Origin: a virus
Virus record (IMG/VR): IMGVR_UViG_3300027782_003694
Coordinates: 1-27,122 of that record
DNA: 27,122 nucleotides
Direction: 5' to 3' (one strand)
A program made the translations under genes and the position numbers. Position 1 is the stretch's first letter, and every line of letters starts with the position of its first letter. Positions 7,236 through 14,708 of the stretch are shown piece by piece. The notes beneath the pieces are model-generated. The model had not been told where the DNA came from, did no database searches, and worked only from the letters and a program-made list of their open reading frames with translations.

Positions 7236-9533
7236 ATGACATTTTTTTACGACCTAAACAAACGATTAGCTGATTTGGCCAGTAAGCAAGATGCAACCCA
7301 GTTAGCCGAATCTAAACAAGCTGAAACTGTTGCTCAATCTCCACTGACCCAAGCATTAAACGAAGCCCAGGCTAAAAGACTTCCAGGATTGCCAATTACT
7401 CAAAAAGATGTAGAGAAAAAGTTTGGCGGATCCATGATAAAAATGGCTCAAGCGGCCAAGGAAGCTGGTTTTAGTGATGCTAGAATTAGACAGGCTATGG
7501 ATGACTTAAAGCAAGGTAAAAATCCTAATGATGTTGCTGAAACTGGGTATAGTGCCAAAGCTGGTCGTGCCGGTAAAGACCTAGGCAAGCCTGGCAAGAA
7601 CTTTGCCAAGATTGCCAAAGGTGCTGCCGAACGTTATGGTAGTAAGGCCGCCGGCGAGCGTGTGGCTGGTGCAGTGCTAAACAAGTTGCGTCATCCCAAA
7701 GAAGATATTGAAAACGAAGGCAATGCATTTACAGGCGCATTGGCCAAGACACCCAAAGGTGGTAAGTTCAAAGTAGGTGGCAAAGAATTCACAGACACAA
7801 GTAGTCTGGAAGAAGGCATGTGCCCCGGTTGCGGTTGCTCGCCATGCAAGTGCGACAGCATGGAAGAAAGTGCTTTACAGGCCTATCTTGGTAAAAAGAA
7901 GTATGGCGATCAAGGTATGAAGGCACTACAACAAGCCGGTCGTGACCATGCGGGCAAAGAAAAAATGGCCAAGATCCGTGCCAAGTATGACAAAATGGAC
8001 GAAGGCGATATGGAAGAAGGCAATGCCTTTACTGCCGCATTAAAAGCAACACCCAAAGGTGGCAAATTCAAGGTTGGCGGCAAGGAATTCACAGACACTA
8101 GTGATCTTGAAGAAGGTTTCAAAGAAATGGATGCTTGGTTGGCCAGTCGCGAAAAAGAAAAAGGCACCGGCAAGTTTGATAAGAAAGAACGTACCCTGCC
8201 TGGCGGAACAAAAGCCACAACATATACTCGTCGGCACGAAGATGACGAAGAAGACAAGGACGATGAAGTCAAGAGTGATGCTCCTAAGAAAAAAGGCCGT
8301 CCAAAGTCAGCCGCACCAAAAGATTCTGAGCGTGTGACCAAAGGCAGCCACAAGTATAAAACAGTTGATGGCAAGCGTGTCAAGAAAGAAAAAACCAAAG
8401 AAGATCTCGACAGCGACGGTGTGTTAATGACTCGTTCTACCAACTGTTCTAGCGAAAGTGCTATCCCTGTAACAGATCGTGGTGAATACGATGACGAAGC
8501 TGGCATGACCAAAGACTCCTTGCATACTATTATTCGCCATGCTCGAGAACTTGAACAAGCACTTCGTAGCAATGAAAACTTGCCAGAATGGGTACAAGAA
8601 AAAGTTGGACAGATCAAAGGCATGATGAGCAGTGTCACTGACTATATTATCAGCACACACGAGCGTGATGTGGAACATCGTACAGGCCGAGAAGGACTAA
8701 CAACTGTAATTCCTGAGAAAGCAGTTAGTCAAGCACAACGCAGAGCCGCTGGCATTGCACATGCCGCACAAAAGGGTGAAATCCCCAAGAGCAAGTTGCG
8801 TGGTGCGTCAAAAGAAATGGCCAAAATGCCTCAAGGTGAGCTACACAAATTTGCTGCAACCAAAGAAAAAGGCCTGCCTAAGAAAGTCAAAGAAGGTGGC
8901 AAACCAGACTTCTTAGACTTAGACAAAGATGGCAACAAAACTGAGCCAATGAAAAAAGCTGCCAAGGAAAAGTCTTCAAACAAAGAAGAAAAAGTTGATG
9001 AAACAACAGTAGCCGGATCAGTGGCCACAGCACCAGCTACTACTAAGAAATCTTCTGGTGGCATGCAGTTTGGCAAAGGTGTTTACGAAAGTATCAACAA
9101 TCAAGTTGAATCAATGATCACTGAAGGTATCGATGTTGCTGACACAATTGCAGAAAACGAAGGCAAAACTATCACAGTAACAGCATCGGGCCCAGAAGCA
9201 GATATGTTGATGCAGTTGTTGAAAGCAGCTGGATTGTCGGGCCAAAGTCAAGGTTGTGGATGTGGGCAAACACCATGTGGTTGCGAAACAGTCGACGAAG
9301 CCTACGGCGACACAGACGAAACATTAAACAATCCAGATTGGCCAACCGACACAGAAACACTTGCAGCACAGCCTGAGTTACGCACATATTCAGGTGGATT
9401 GAATGGTCCTAAGAGTACCGGACAGTCAACAACACCAGTATTGGCTAGTCAACTGCGTCGTCAAATCAGTATGGAAGAGTCAGTCGAGCTTGAGCGTAGT
9501 TTGTTCAAGACTTGGAAAAATTATAAAGGTTAA
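7236..9533 (+). CDS. Large charged, repeat-containing protein; possible packaged or scaffold-like polyprotein
   Basis: The start at 7236 (MTFFYDLNKRLADL) is chosen over an in-frame ATG at 7212 because GAGGATA at 7224-7230 is a good ribosome site and the earlier start would overlap the upstream gene; this gives 765 residues. It is very rich in Lys, Glu, Asp, Gly and Ala and probably largely disordered. Two nearly identical 34-residue units (core TPKGGKFKVGGKEFTDTS) lie at bases 7716-7817 and 8016-8117. Two Cys-rich motifs, CPGCGCSPCKC (196-206) and CGCGQTPCGC (674-683), could bind metal. A helical segment around LPEWVQEKVGQIKGMMSSVTD and a DFLDLDKDGNKTEPMKKA motif resemble modules I associate with marine T4-like phages. 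Several (L/M)EEG/S sites resemble prohead-protease cleavage sites. Function unknown. Confidence 0.7.
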   Translation: MTFFYDLNKRLADLASKQDATQLAESKQAETVAQSPLTQALNEAQAKRLPGLPITQKDVEKKFGGSMIKMAQAAKEAGFSDARIRQAMDDLKQGKNPNDVAETGYSAKAGRAGKDLGKPGKNFAKIAKGAAERYGSKAAGERVAGAVLNKLRHPKEDIENEGNAFTGALAKTPKGGKFKVGGKEFTDTSSLEEGMCPGCGCSPCKCDSMEESALQAYLGKKKYGDQGMKALQQAGRDHAGKEKMAKIRAKYDKMDEGDMEEGNAFTAALKATPKGGKFKVGGKEFTDTSDLEEGFKEMDAWLASREKEKGTGKFDKKERTLPGGTKATTYTRRHEDDEEDKDDEVKSDAPKKKGRPKSAAPKDSERVTKGSHKYKTVDGKRVKKEKTKEDLDSDGVLMTRSTNCSSESAIPVTDRGEYDDEAGMTKDSLHTIIRHARELEQALRSNENLPEWVQEKVGQIKGMMSSVTDYIISTHERDVEHRTGREGLTTVIPEKAVSQAQRRAAGIAHAAQKGEIPKSKLRGASKEMAKMPQGELHKFAATKEKGLPKKVKEGGKPDFLDLDKDGNKTEPMKKAAKEKSSNKEEKVDETTVAGSVATAPATTKKSSGGMQFGKGVYESINNQVESMITEGIDVADTIAENEGKTITVTASGPEADMLMQLLKAAGLSGQSQGCGCGQTPCGCETVDEAYGDTDETLNNPDWPTDTETLAAQPELRTYSGGLNGPKSTGQSTTPVLASQLRRQISMEESVELERSLFKTWKNYKG
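7716..7817 (+). repeat. 34-codon direct repeat, copy 1
   Basis: This copy encodes EGNAFTGALAKTPKGGKF... ending LEEG. It is the same length as, and very similar in DNA and protein to, the copy at 8016-8117. Both copies end in an L-E-E-G sequence. Confidence 0.85.
8016..8117 (+). repeat. 34-codon direct repeat, copy 2
   Basis: This copy encodes EGNAFTAALKATPKGGKF... ending LEEG, exactly 300 bp downstream of the equivalent point in copy 1. Differences are mostly third-position changes plus a short divergent stretch, which suggests an old in-frame duplication. Confidence 0.85.
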
Positions 9534-9538
9534 TCAAC

Positions 9539-9832
9539 ATGGCTATTCAAGTAATCAACACCGCAGGTAATGTATTATGGACCACAGACAAAGCTGAAAT
9601 TAATGCTGAAAGTAACAATGTGACTTATCAAGTCAATATCACTGCACTAGGTACAGCCAATGCTGTGGGTAACTTGTATGCCAATGTAGTATCCGTGCCC
9701 AACGGAACCATAAGAGAAATTTATGTAGGTGCCGGCAACTATTTGATTATGGCCGGCAGCAATTTTACAGTTCGCGCATTAGGCACACAAAGTTCAGCAC
9801 AATACAGCGAATTTAACTCCGCAGGACAGTAA
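9539..9832 (+). CDS. Small beta-rich protein of unknown function
   Basis: The product is 97 residues, begins MAIQVINTAGNVLWTT, and has alternating hydrophobic and polar residues throughout (VTYQVNITALG, IREIYVGAGNYLIM, SNFTVRALG). This pattern suggests a beta-sandwich or a small virion decoration subunit. There are no Cys residues, no signal peptide and no charged clusters. It starts 5 bases after the large charged gene, with AAAGGT nearby as a ribosome site, and is followed 2 bases later by the first MRAREF gene. A structural role is suggested only by composition and neighbours. Confidence 0.55.
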   Translation: MAIQVINTAGNVLWTTDKAEINAESNNVTYQVNITALGTANAVGNLYANVVSVPNGTIREIYVGAGNYLIMAGSNFTVRALGTQSSAQYSEFNSAGQ

Positions 9833-9834
9833 CC

Positions 9835-10215
9835 ATGCGAGCCCGAGAGTTTATTGCCGAAGGCAGTAGAGGCGAAGTCAGGGCATCTGCCGCTCATGAC
9901 TTTGAAAAGGCACATCCTGGTATGGTTGGCCCGGGCGGCAAAGGCGATGTGTATTGGGGTCGTTACTACGATCATTATCGCGTAGCCACATTGGCTGGAA
10001 TGGGCCTAGACGAAATTGCCAACATGGACGAAATTGGATTTTTTGGCAACCTACCAATATTCAGTGCCTACACCGAACATGATCGCAAAAAACTTACAGC
10101 AATCATGAAAAAACTCAAGATGAAGCCTAAGGACTATGTCAGCACAGGCAGTCATGAATCAGACGATACCAACCACACAAGCCCAGTAACTGCGTTCAAG
10201 GGCTACGCAAAGTAA
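9835..10215 (+). CDS. MRAREF-family protein A (putative packaged internal protein)
   Basis: The product is 126 residues, the first of three divergent paralogues in this window (others at 11092 and 11487). Shared features are the N-terminus MRAREFIAEG, a middle YDHYRVATLAGMG, a following segment NLPIFSAYTEHDRKKLTAIMKKL, and the C-terminus SPVTAFKGYAK. The N-terminus resembles the T4 capsid-targeting peptide; cleavage after Glu9 of an IxE site would be expected for a prohead-protease substrate. The middle is Gly/aromatic-rich (GGKGDVYWGRYYDHYR). The function of the body is unknown. It is followed one base later by the Ntn-hydrolase-like gene. Confidence 0.6.
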   Translation: MRAREFIAEGSRGEVRASAAHDFEKAHPGMVGPGGKGDVYWGRYYDHYRVATLAGMGLDEIANMDEIGFFGNLPIFSAYTEHDRKKLTAIMKKLKMKPKDYVSTGSHESDDTNHTSPVTAFKGYAK

Positions 10216-10216
10216 C

Positions 10217-11095
10217 ATGTGCATAATCATCGCCAAATACTTTGACGGTATTGGATGGGCCGGTGCCAAAAATCGCGACCGTAACTATACACCTGTGCTA
10301 GACTTCATTGAATCAGACGAAGACGGCGTTGAACGTATGATGATGCACGATGAAATCACCGGCTACAAAGAAGGTATCAACAGCCACGGTATCAGTATCT
10401 TAAACACCAGCCTTGATGTGTATGACGATGAAAGCGAAGTAGATGCTGGCACCGCCAAGTCAAGCCCGGATGGACGAACTATCGCCGAGGCATTATCACA
10501 GAATAACGCACTAACGGCAGCAAAAATCATCGTCAAAAGAAAAATGGGTGGGTTTACCATGGTGTTCGATCATGACAATATGTACTTGATTGAAGCCAGT
10601 GATTGGGATGGAACCAAGCCCTATCAATACGTAGCAAAACGAGTGCCTAACGATCAAGTGGTCGCTAGATCCAATCACGGTGTTTGGTTGCCTGATGCAG
10701 GATATCAACGTCGACCCGATAATCGAAGCGAAACACTCAGTAGAATCAGCAGCGAAACTCGTCTGCTATTGGCTGAAGCTGTAGTAGAATCAGCTCAAGA
10801 TCCTGAAGATTTAGTGGATGGCATGTGTCAAGTTTACATCAATGACTCCCAGCTAAATATAATGAGGACCAGCACAGAAAAAAAGAAAATGCGGACTACT
10901 AGCCAGCAGTTATGTGTGCCCAAGGAGCGGACACTGTATTGCAGACCAGTCAGTAGTCACTCAAAATTTGATTTTTGGAGGCTTAATCGTCCCAACACCG
11001 GTGTCTGGGTTGAGATACTAAGTAATCGTGCTTTATGGCAGAACACCCAAGGTGATCCTCCGTTTGGTCAAATGAAACTAAAGGATGTAAAATGA
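10217..11095 (+). CDS. Putative N-terminal-nucleophile (Ntn) hydrolase
   Basis: The product is 292 residues. Cys2 directly follows the initiator Met, as in cysteine Ntn hydrolases, where removal of Met1 exposes the nucleophile. MCIIIAKYFDGIGWAGAKNRDRN matches the usual opening strand plus an Arg-Asp site (R20, D21). Downstream lie GINSHGISILNTSL (53-66) and VARSNHGVW (149-157), typical of penicillin-V-acylase/C45/NRDE-like folds where Asn residues build the oxyanion hole. Such enzymes cleave or transfer amide-linked acyl groups; the substrate here cannot be told. The C-terminal ~70 residues are basic and unlike the core. It is packed between two MRAREF genes (1-bp gap upstream, ATGA overlap downstream), so co-expression is certain. 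Fold moderately sure; activity inferred. Confidence 0.65.
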   Translation: MCIIIAKYFDGIGWAGAKNRDRNYTPVLDFIESDEDGVERMMMHDEITGYKEGINSHGISILNTSLDVYDDESEVDAGTAKSSPDGRTIAEALSQNNALTAAKIIVKRKMGGFTMVFDHDNMYLIEASDWDGTKPYQYVAKRVPNDQVVARSNHGVWLPDAGYQRRPDNRSETLSRISSETRLLLAEAVVESAQDPEDLVDGMCQVYINDSQLNIMRTSTEKKKMRTTSQQLCVPKERTLYCRPVSSHSKFDFWRLNRPNTGVWVEILSNRALWQNTQGDPPFGQMKLKDVK

Positions 11096-11490
11096 GAGCT
11101 CGTGAGTTTGTAGCAGAGGCAAAGTTTGGTTCAGCACAGGATGTGCCAGCCAACGCTAAAAAGTTACCAAATCATCAGGCCACAGCCATCAAGGGTGCTA
11201 TTAGCATGCCCGACATTAGTATGACCAAGCAAGGCGGCAGTCCTTATACACAATGGCGTTTTGGTATTGCTATGGCAGGTGCTCCTGACTTCCCGACAGA
11301 ACCAGCTGGTGCGTTTGCTGGCGACCCGCTATTGGCTACCTACACTGATGTAGAACTAGATATTATTAATGCTGCGGCCAAATCAGTTGGTGCCGGACAT
11401 GTTAAAAAACTCACAGACAATCGTAGCACTGAACACGAAGGTGTTTATAAAGTAAGCCCTGTTCGAGCGTTTAAAGGATATGGTAGATGA
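11092..11490 (+). CDS. MRAREF-family protein B (putative packaged internal protein)
   Basis: The product is 132 residues and paralogous to the proteins at 9835 and 11487. It begins MRAREFVAEAKFG (a VxE rather than IxE candidate cleavage site), has the middle motif YTQWRFGIAMAGA and the segment GDPLLATYTDVELDIINAAAKSVG, and ends SPVRAFKGYGR. It overlaps the Ntn-hydrolase-like gene by ATGA at its start and the next paralogue by ATGA at its end, implying translational coupling. AAAGGATG just upstream can serve as ribosome site. The function of the body is unknown. Confidence 0.6.
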   Translation: MRAREFVAEAKFGSAQDVPANAKKLPNHQATAIKGAISMPDISMTKQGGSPYTQWRFGIAMAGAPDFPTEPAGAFAGDPLLATYTDVELDIINAAAKSVGAGHVKKLTDNRSTEHEGVYKVSPVRAFKGYGR

Positions 11491-11873
11491 GAGCTCGAGA
11501 GTTTATCACTGAAGAAAAAACCTTGCCGTCGGAGCAGGCAGATCCTATGAATCATGTGTTTGTATTACCAGGAGTGCAATCCAGCGATCCATATCAAATC
11601 TATAGACTGGGTGTGGCCATGGCCCGTGCCCGAAGTAATGCAGGAACTGATGGTATTACCGATAAGTTACCTGCATGGTCAGCAGAAGCCGCGTTTGGCG
11701 AAGACGCTGTGATTGCAGGATTTAATGCCAGTGTTGAACCAATAATTGATCAAGCATTAAAAATGATAGGACTGCCCGATAAAAAAATACAAATAAGCAC
11801 ACCAAACAGTTTGGAACCTAAATCAGTAAATTATCAAAGTCCTGTAACAGGCTTTAAAGGCTATCCAAGATAA
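11487..11873 (+). CDS. MRAREF-family protein C (putative packaged internal protein)
   Basis: The product is 128 residues and the third paralogue. It begins MRAREFITEE, has the middle motif YQIYRLGVAMARA, the segment EDAVIAGFNASVEPIIDQALKMIG and the C-terminus SPVTGFKGYPR. The first 18 bases are almost identical to those of copy B (ATGAGAGCTCG then GAGTTT), while the bodies are diverged, so either the ends are under strong constraint or the duplication is old. The gene ends in a TAATG overlap with the next small gene. Packaging into the head is inferred from the N-terminus only. Confidence 0.6.
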   Translation: MRAREFITEEKTLPSEQADPMNHVFVLPGVQSSDPYQIYRLGVAMARARSNAGTDGITDKLPAWSAEAAFGEDAVIAGFNASVEPIIDQALKMIGLPDKKIQISTPNSLEPKSVNYQSPVTGFKGYPR

Positions 11874-12172
11874 TGGCAAATCCACCTCCACCATATTCGG
11901 ATCTTACTGGCATAAGTCGCACAGTAATGAAGGACAACGCACAGGAGTCTGTGACCAACTACAACGGCAATGCTAGACCTGCTGAAATGACAGTTAATAT
12001 CAATACCAATGAAATGTATATTGGCAATGCCACAGGTGCTCTTACCAAAGTAATACAAGTTACCGGTGCCAACACTTTTCTAGGTAATGTCCGTGTGGCC
12101 AATAGCACAGCAGGATTAAATCAACTGTATTTTAATTCTGCCACAGGCGAAATTGTATACTATCAACCTTGA
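11873..12172 (+). CDS. Small Asn/Thr-rich structural-like protein of unknown function
   Basis: The product is 99 residues, beginning MANPPPPYSDLTGISRTV, with a beta-type repeat pattern (MTVNINTNEMYIGNATGAL, then NTFLGNVRVANSTAGLNQLYFNSATGEIVYY). The Asn, Thr, Gly and Ala richness and the 'x-IGN-x-TG' style resemble phage fibre or decoration proteins. It overlaps the preceding gene as TAATG and its TGA is one base before the nuclease ATG. No enzymatic motif is visible. Confidence 0.5.
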   Translation: MANPPPPYSDLTGISRTVMKDNAQESVTNYNGNARPAEMTVNINTNEMYIGNATGALTKVIQVTGANTFLGNVRVANSTAGLNQLYFNSATGEIVYYQP

Positions 12173-12173
12173 C

Positions 12174-12887
12174 ATGAAAAAATTACTTTTAATATTACTC
12201 TTTACACCATTATTGTCTGTAGCACAGATCAACGCTCAATGTCCACAGTTCACGGCCAACGGCACACCCGAGTATCAAGCCCAACCCGGCGACCAAGAGT
12301 TATGCAAAACAAACTACGCTGTAATCCATCGTTGCTCAGTCAAAGCACCTGTGGCAGTGTTTGAACGGTTGACCATGGCCGCAATGACTGGTCCTGCCAA
12401 ACGAAAGAATGACTTCCGTCCAGATCCTGCTGTTACACCCAACTGCTCGGCCACTTTGGCCGACTATGCCACAGTGGGCCGCACACACGATCGCGGACAC
12501 ATGGCACCTGCTGGTAACAACACACAGAATGATGCTATCATGTCAGAGTCATTCTTCCTGTCAAACATGGTAGCACAAGTGGCCAACAACAATCGTGGTG
12601 CGTGGCGTTTATTAGAATCTGCTGAACGTCAATGGGCCGCACAACCTGGCACAGATTTTTATATCATTAGTGGTGGCATTTATGATCAAGGGCACCCTGT
12701 GGTAGGGAACGGTCTTGGCATTCCTACTCGCCTATACAAAATCATTATTGAAAAAAATAGTCGTCAAGTTCAGGCCTATCTAATGCCTAATGGCCCTATC
12801 AACCCAGCAACAGATTGGCCTAAGTATCAAACAAATATGGCTACCATTGAACAAGCTACTGGGATGAAATTTAACTTAGGGCAATAA
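12174..12887 (+). CDS. Exported DNA/RNA non-specific endonuclease (NUC1/EndoG-Serratia nuclease family)
   Basis: The ATG at 12174 (MKKLLLILLFTPLLSVAQINAQ) is preferred over an in-frame ATG at 12153 because it gives a clean signal peptide: two Lys, then a hydrophobic core, with likely cleavage after Ala17 or Ala21. The 237-residue product has the family signature: DRGHMAP (106-112) with catalytic His109, then SNMVAQVANNNRGAWRLLE (130-148), carrying the metal-ligand Asn and the helix that normally follows. Four Cys (23, 44, 54, 91) fit disulfides in an oxidising compartment. These enzymes cut DNA and RNA without sequence preference using Mg2+. Export would keep it away from the phage's own DNA until secretion or lysis. 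Family very sure; destination inferred. Confidence 0.88.
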   Translation: MKKLLLILLFTPLLSVAQINAQCPQFTANGTPEYQAQPGDQELCKTNYAVIHRCSVKAPVAVFERLTMAAMTGPAKRKNDFRPDPAVTPNCSATLADYATVGRTHDRGHMAPAGNNTQNDAIMSESFFLSNMVAQVANNNRGAWRLLESAERQWAAQPGTDFYIISGGIYDQGHPVVGNGLGIPTRLYKIIIEKNSRQVQAYLMPNGPINPATDWPKYQTNMATIEQATGMKFNLGQ

Positions 12888-12890
12888 ATA
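12883..12890 (+). promoter_or_regulatory. Late-promoter-like octamer AATAAATA overlapping the nuclease stop codon
   Basis: AATAAATA includes the TAA of the nuclease gene and lies 62 nt upstream of the homing endonuclease ATG (12952). A start about 6 nt downstream would fall at the foot of the inverted repeat at 12896-12925. It is one position from the T4 late -10 consensus. Confidence 0.4.
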
Positions 12891-12895
12891 AAGGT

Positions 12896-12925
12896 GTAGT
12901 TCGCGATGCGTCAACATCCAACTAC
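12896..12925 (+). other. Imperfect hairpin in the leader of the homing endonuclease gene
   Basis: GTAGTT (12896-12901) pairs with AACTAC (12920-12925), and inside it GATG (12905-12908) pairs with CATC (12915-12918). It lies between the late-promoter-like octamer and the ribosome site AAGGAG. The stem is interrupted and modest; it does not cover the ribosome site. It could be incidental. Confidence 0.3.
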
Positions 12926-12951
12926 TCTAACACTGTAAAGGAGTGCCAGCA

Positions 12952-13575
12952 ATGATATTTAACAAAAAACACCCACCATCTGGTTATTATGTTTATGCTT
13001 ATCTACGAAAGTCTAACCTAACACCTTATTATATAGGTAAGGGCAAAGATATTAGGGCAGTTGAAAAACATAATATTACGGTTCCAAAAGATTCTACCAA
13101 GATAATCATCCTTGAATCTAATTTAACAGAAATTGGAGCATTTGCCATTGAGCGTAGGCTCATACAATGGTGGGGTCGTAAAGACATTAACACCGGTATT
13201 CTTTTAAACAAGACAGACGGAGGTGACGGTGCATCCGGACGCATAGCAAAGAAAGGTGCAGAATCTCCGCTGTATGGCAGAAAGCGTCCAGAATTTAGTA
13301 AGATGCTGACCGGAAAAAAACGACCAGAACATGCAGAAACAATGAAAGGTCGCATGGCCGGCAAACAAAATCCACGCTTTGGAAAACCTGGAACATTTGC
13401 AGGAAAAACTCACAGCGAAGAAGCATTGGCTAAAATGCGTAAACCAACAGGCCCTCATTTAAAACAACGAGAGCCTTTAACTTGTCCACACTGTCAAAAA
13501 ACTGCCGATTCAAGTAATGCCAAACGTTGGCATTTTAATAACTGTAAACTCAAAACACTCATAATTACAATATGA
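12952..13575 (+). CDS. GIY-YIG homing endonuclease with NUMOD3-like repeats and C-terminal zinc finger
   Basis: ATG 12952 ([15 protein letters not shown]) is chosen because AAGGAG at 12938-12943 precedes it by 8 nt; an in-frame GTG at 12943 would overlap that site. The product is 207 residues. The GIY-YIG nuclease domain is at ~10-90: [10 protein letters not shown]...PYYIGKG, then an Arg in KGKDIRA and a Glu in [12 protein letters not shown]. Next come NUMOD3-type DNA-binding repeats ([40 protein letters not shown]). The end carries CPHCQ...HFNNC, a C2HC-type zinc finger. Such enzymes spread their own gene by cutting cognate sites, as Seg proteins and I-TevI do in T4. It is free-standing, with no intron visible, and overlaps the radical SAM gene by ATGA. 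Confidence 0.88.
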   Translation: MIFNKKHPPSGYYVYAYLRKSNLTPYYIGKGKDIRAVEKHNITVPKDSTKIIILESNLTEIGAFAIERRLIQWWGRKDINTGILLNKTDGGDGASGRIAKKGAESPLYGRKRPEFSKMLTGKKRPEHAETMKGRMAGKQNPRFGKPGTFAGKTHSEEALAKMRKPTGPHLKQREPLTCPHCQKTADSSNAKRWHFNNCKLKTLIITI

Positions 13576-14708
13576 GCAATTTCTACTGTGCAGCCCCTTG
13601 GCGAGGCTTGCATATCAATCCACGTGGTGACGTTAAAACCTGCTGTGCCGGTAATCCTAACATGCTGGGCAATCTAAACAACAAAGGCATAGAAGAAATT
13701 TTAGACGGCCCTGTACTAAAAGAAATTAGATCTGCGTTACAACGAGGACATACACACCCGTATTGCATAAATTGTGTGGATCGCGAAAGCAAGGGCAGTG
13801 ACAGTGAACGTACCTGGCACAACAATATCAATTCAGGGTTTGATACTCGTAACGCTGGCATAGATTACCAATACCCTACCCTATTAGACATACGCTGGAA
13901 CAGCACTTGTAATCTCAGTTGTAACTATTGCAGTCCTGCAGACAGTTCTAAATGGGCCGCTTTGAAAAAAATTCCAATAAACAACAATACCAAAAATTAT
14001 TATTTAGAAGTTTGTGATTTTATTGAAAAAAATCATCAACACGTAAAAGAAGTTGCATTGGTCGGCGGCGAACCTTTATTGTTACCAGAAAATGACCGCC
14101 TGTTAGATGTGATACCCGCAGATGCAGTAATAACTATTATAACCAATCTTAACACCCCGCTGGAAAACAATAGCATATTTAAAAAATTAGCACAACGCCG
14201 TCGAGTAGGATGGTCAATGAGTTTTGACAACATTGGCCCTAGATTTGAATATGTACGATCGGGTGCCAACTGGGATCTTCAACTACACAATCTTGATCTC
14301 GTACAGGATTTAATCAAAAATAATGGACACTGGGGTGGCCTACATGCAGTATATAATCTATACAATGCCACTAGACTAGTTGAGTTTAAACAGTTTGCCA
14401 CTGCACGTGGATTATCAATTAAATGGCAAAATTTGGATGGCCCTAAACTATTGGATCCACGAGTATACGGAAAAGAAATTGCTAGATTGGCCGCAGAAGA
14501 AATCAACCGTGTATTTGAAAGTTGTATCATAGATGATGAAGAACAGCTTTTATTTAAAACTGCCCTTGGACAATATCAATCTGTAACAGACAATAGCACA
14601 TCCGCTCTAGTAGAATTAAAAAAATTCATTGAACAAATTGAACAGTATCACCCTGACCAGCAAGGAAAGTTTCATGAACTATGGCCCGAAATAAGTAGTT
14701 TATTATGA
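13572..14708 (+). CDS. Radical SAM protein with N-terminal twitch/SPASM-like Cys cluster (1)
   Basis: The product is 378 residues. The radical SAM cluster motif CNLSCNYC is at 113-120 (Cys113, 117, 120 ligate the SAM-binding 4Fe-4S cluster), and GGEP at 165-168 is the usual SAM-contact motif. The N-terminus carries a second Cys set, FYCAAPW (C6), TCCAGN (C24, C25) and YCINCVD (C65, C68), in the pattern of SPASM/twitch auxiliary-cluster domains but placed before the radical SAM core. SPASM/twitch enzymes mostly modify peptides or proteins, but the substrate here is unknown. The gene overlaps both neighbours by ATGA, just before the large terminase. A second protein with the same layout is at 21954. 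Family very sure, function unknown. Confidence 0.85.
   Translation: MSNFYCAAPWRGLHINPRGDVKTCCAGNPNMLGNLNNKGIEEILDGPVLKEIRSALQRGHTHPYCINCVDRESKGSDSERTWHNNINSGFDTRNAGIDYQYPTLLDIRWNSTCNLSCNYCSPADSSKWAALKKIPINNNTKNYYLEVCDFIEKNHQHVKEVALVGGEPLLLPENDRLLDVIPADAVITIITNLNTPLENNSIFKKLAQRRRVGWSMSFDNIGPRFEYVRSGANWDLQLHNLDLVQDLIKNNGHWGGLHAVYNLYNATRLVEFKQFATARGLSIKWQNLDGPKLLDPRVYGKEIARLAAEEINRVFESCIIDDEEQLLFKTALGQYQSVTDNSTSALVELKKFIEQIEQYHPDQQGKFHELWPEISSLL

Noticed and set aside
8059-8337. 92-codon + strand frame inside the charged protein gene
   Set aside because: A Lys-rich shadow frame created by the repeat unit's codon composition; no start signal.
7910-8638. 242-codon open frame on the minus strand
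   Set aside because: It is antisense to the Lys/Glu-rich 765-residue protein; the Ser/Leu-rich translation is the expected shadow of AAG/GAA codons, and no ribosome site or family motif is visible.
10852-10859. Late-promoter-like GCTAAATA
   Set aside because: It lies within the Ntn-hydrolase coding region, 233 bases from the next start, and is probably a chance match.
12888-12951. Possible tRNA or small RNA gene before the homing endonuclease
   Set aside because: The inverted repeat is short and interrupted, with no cloverleaf, anticodon arm or TTC-type loop.
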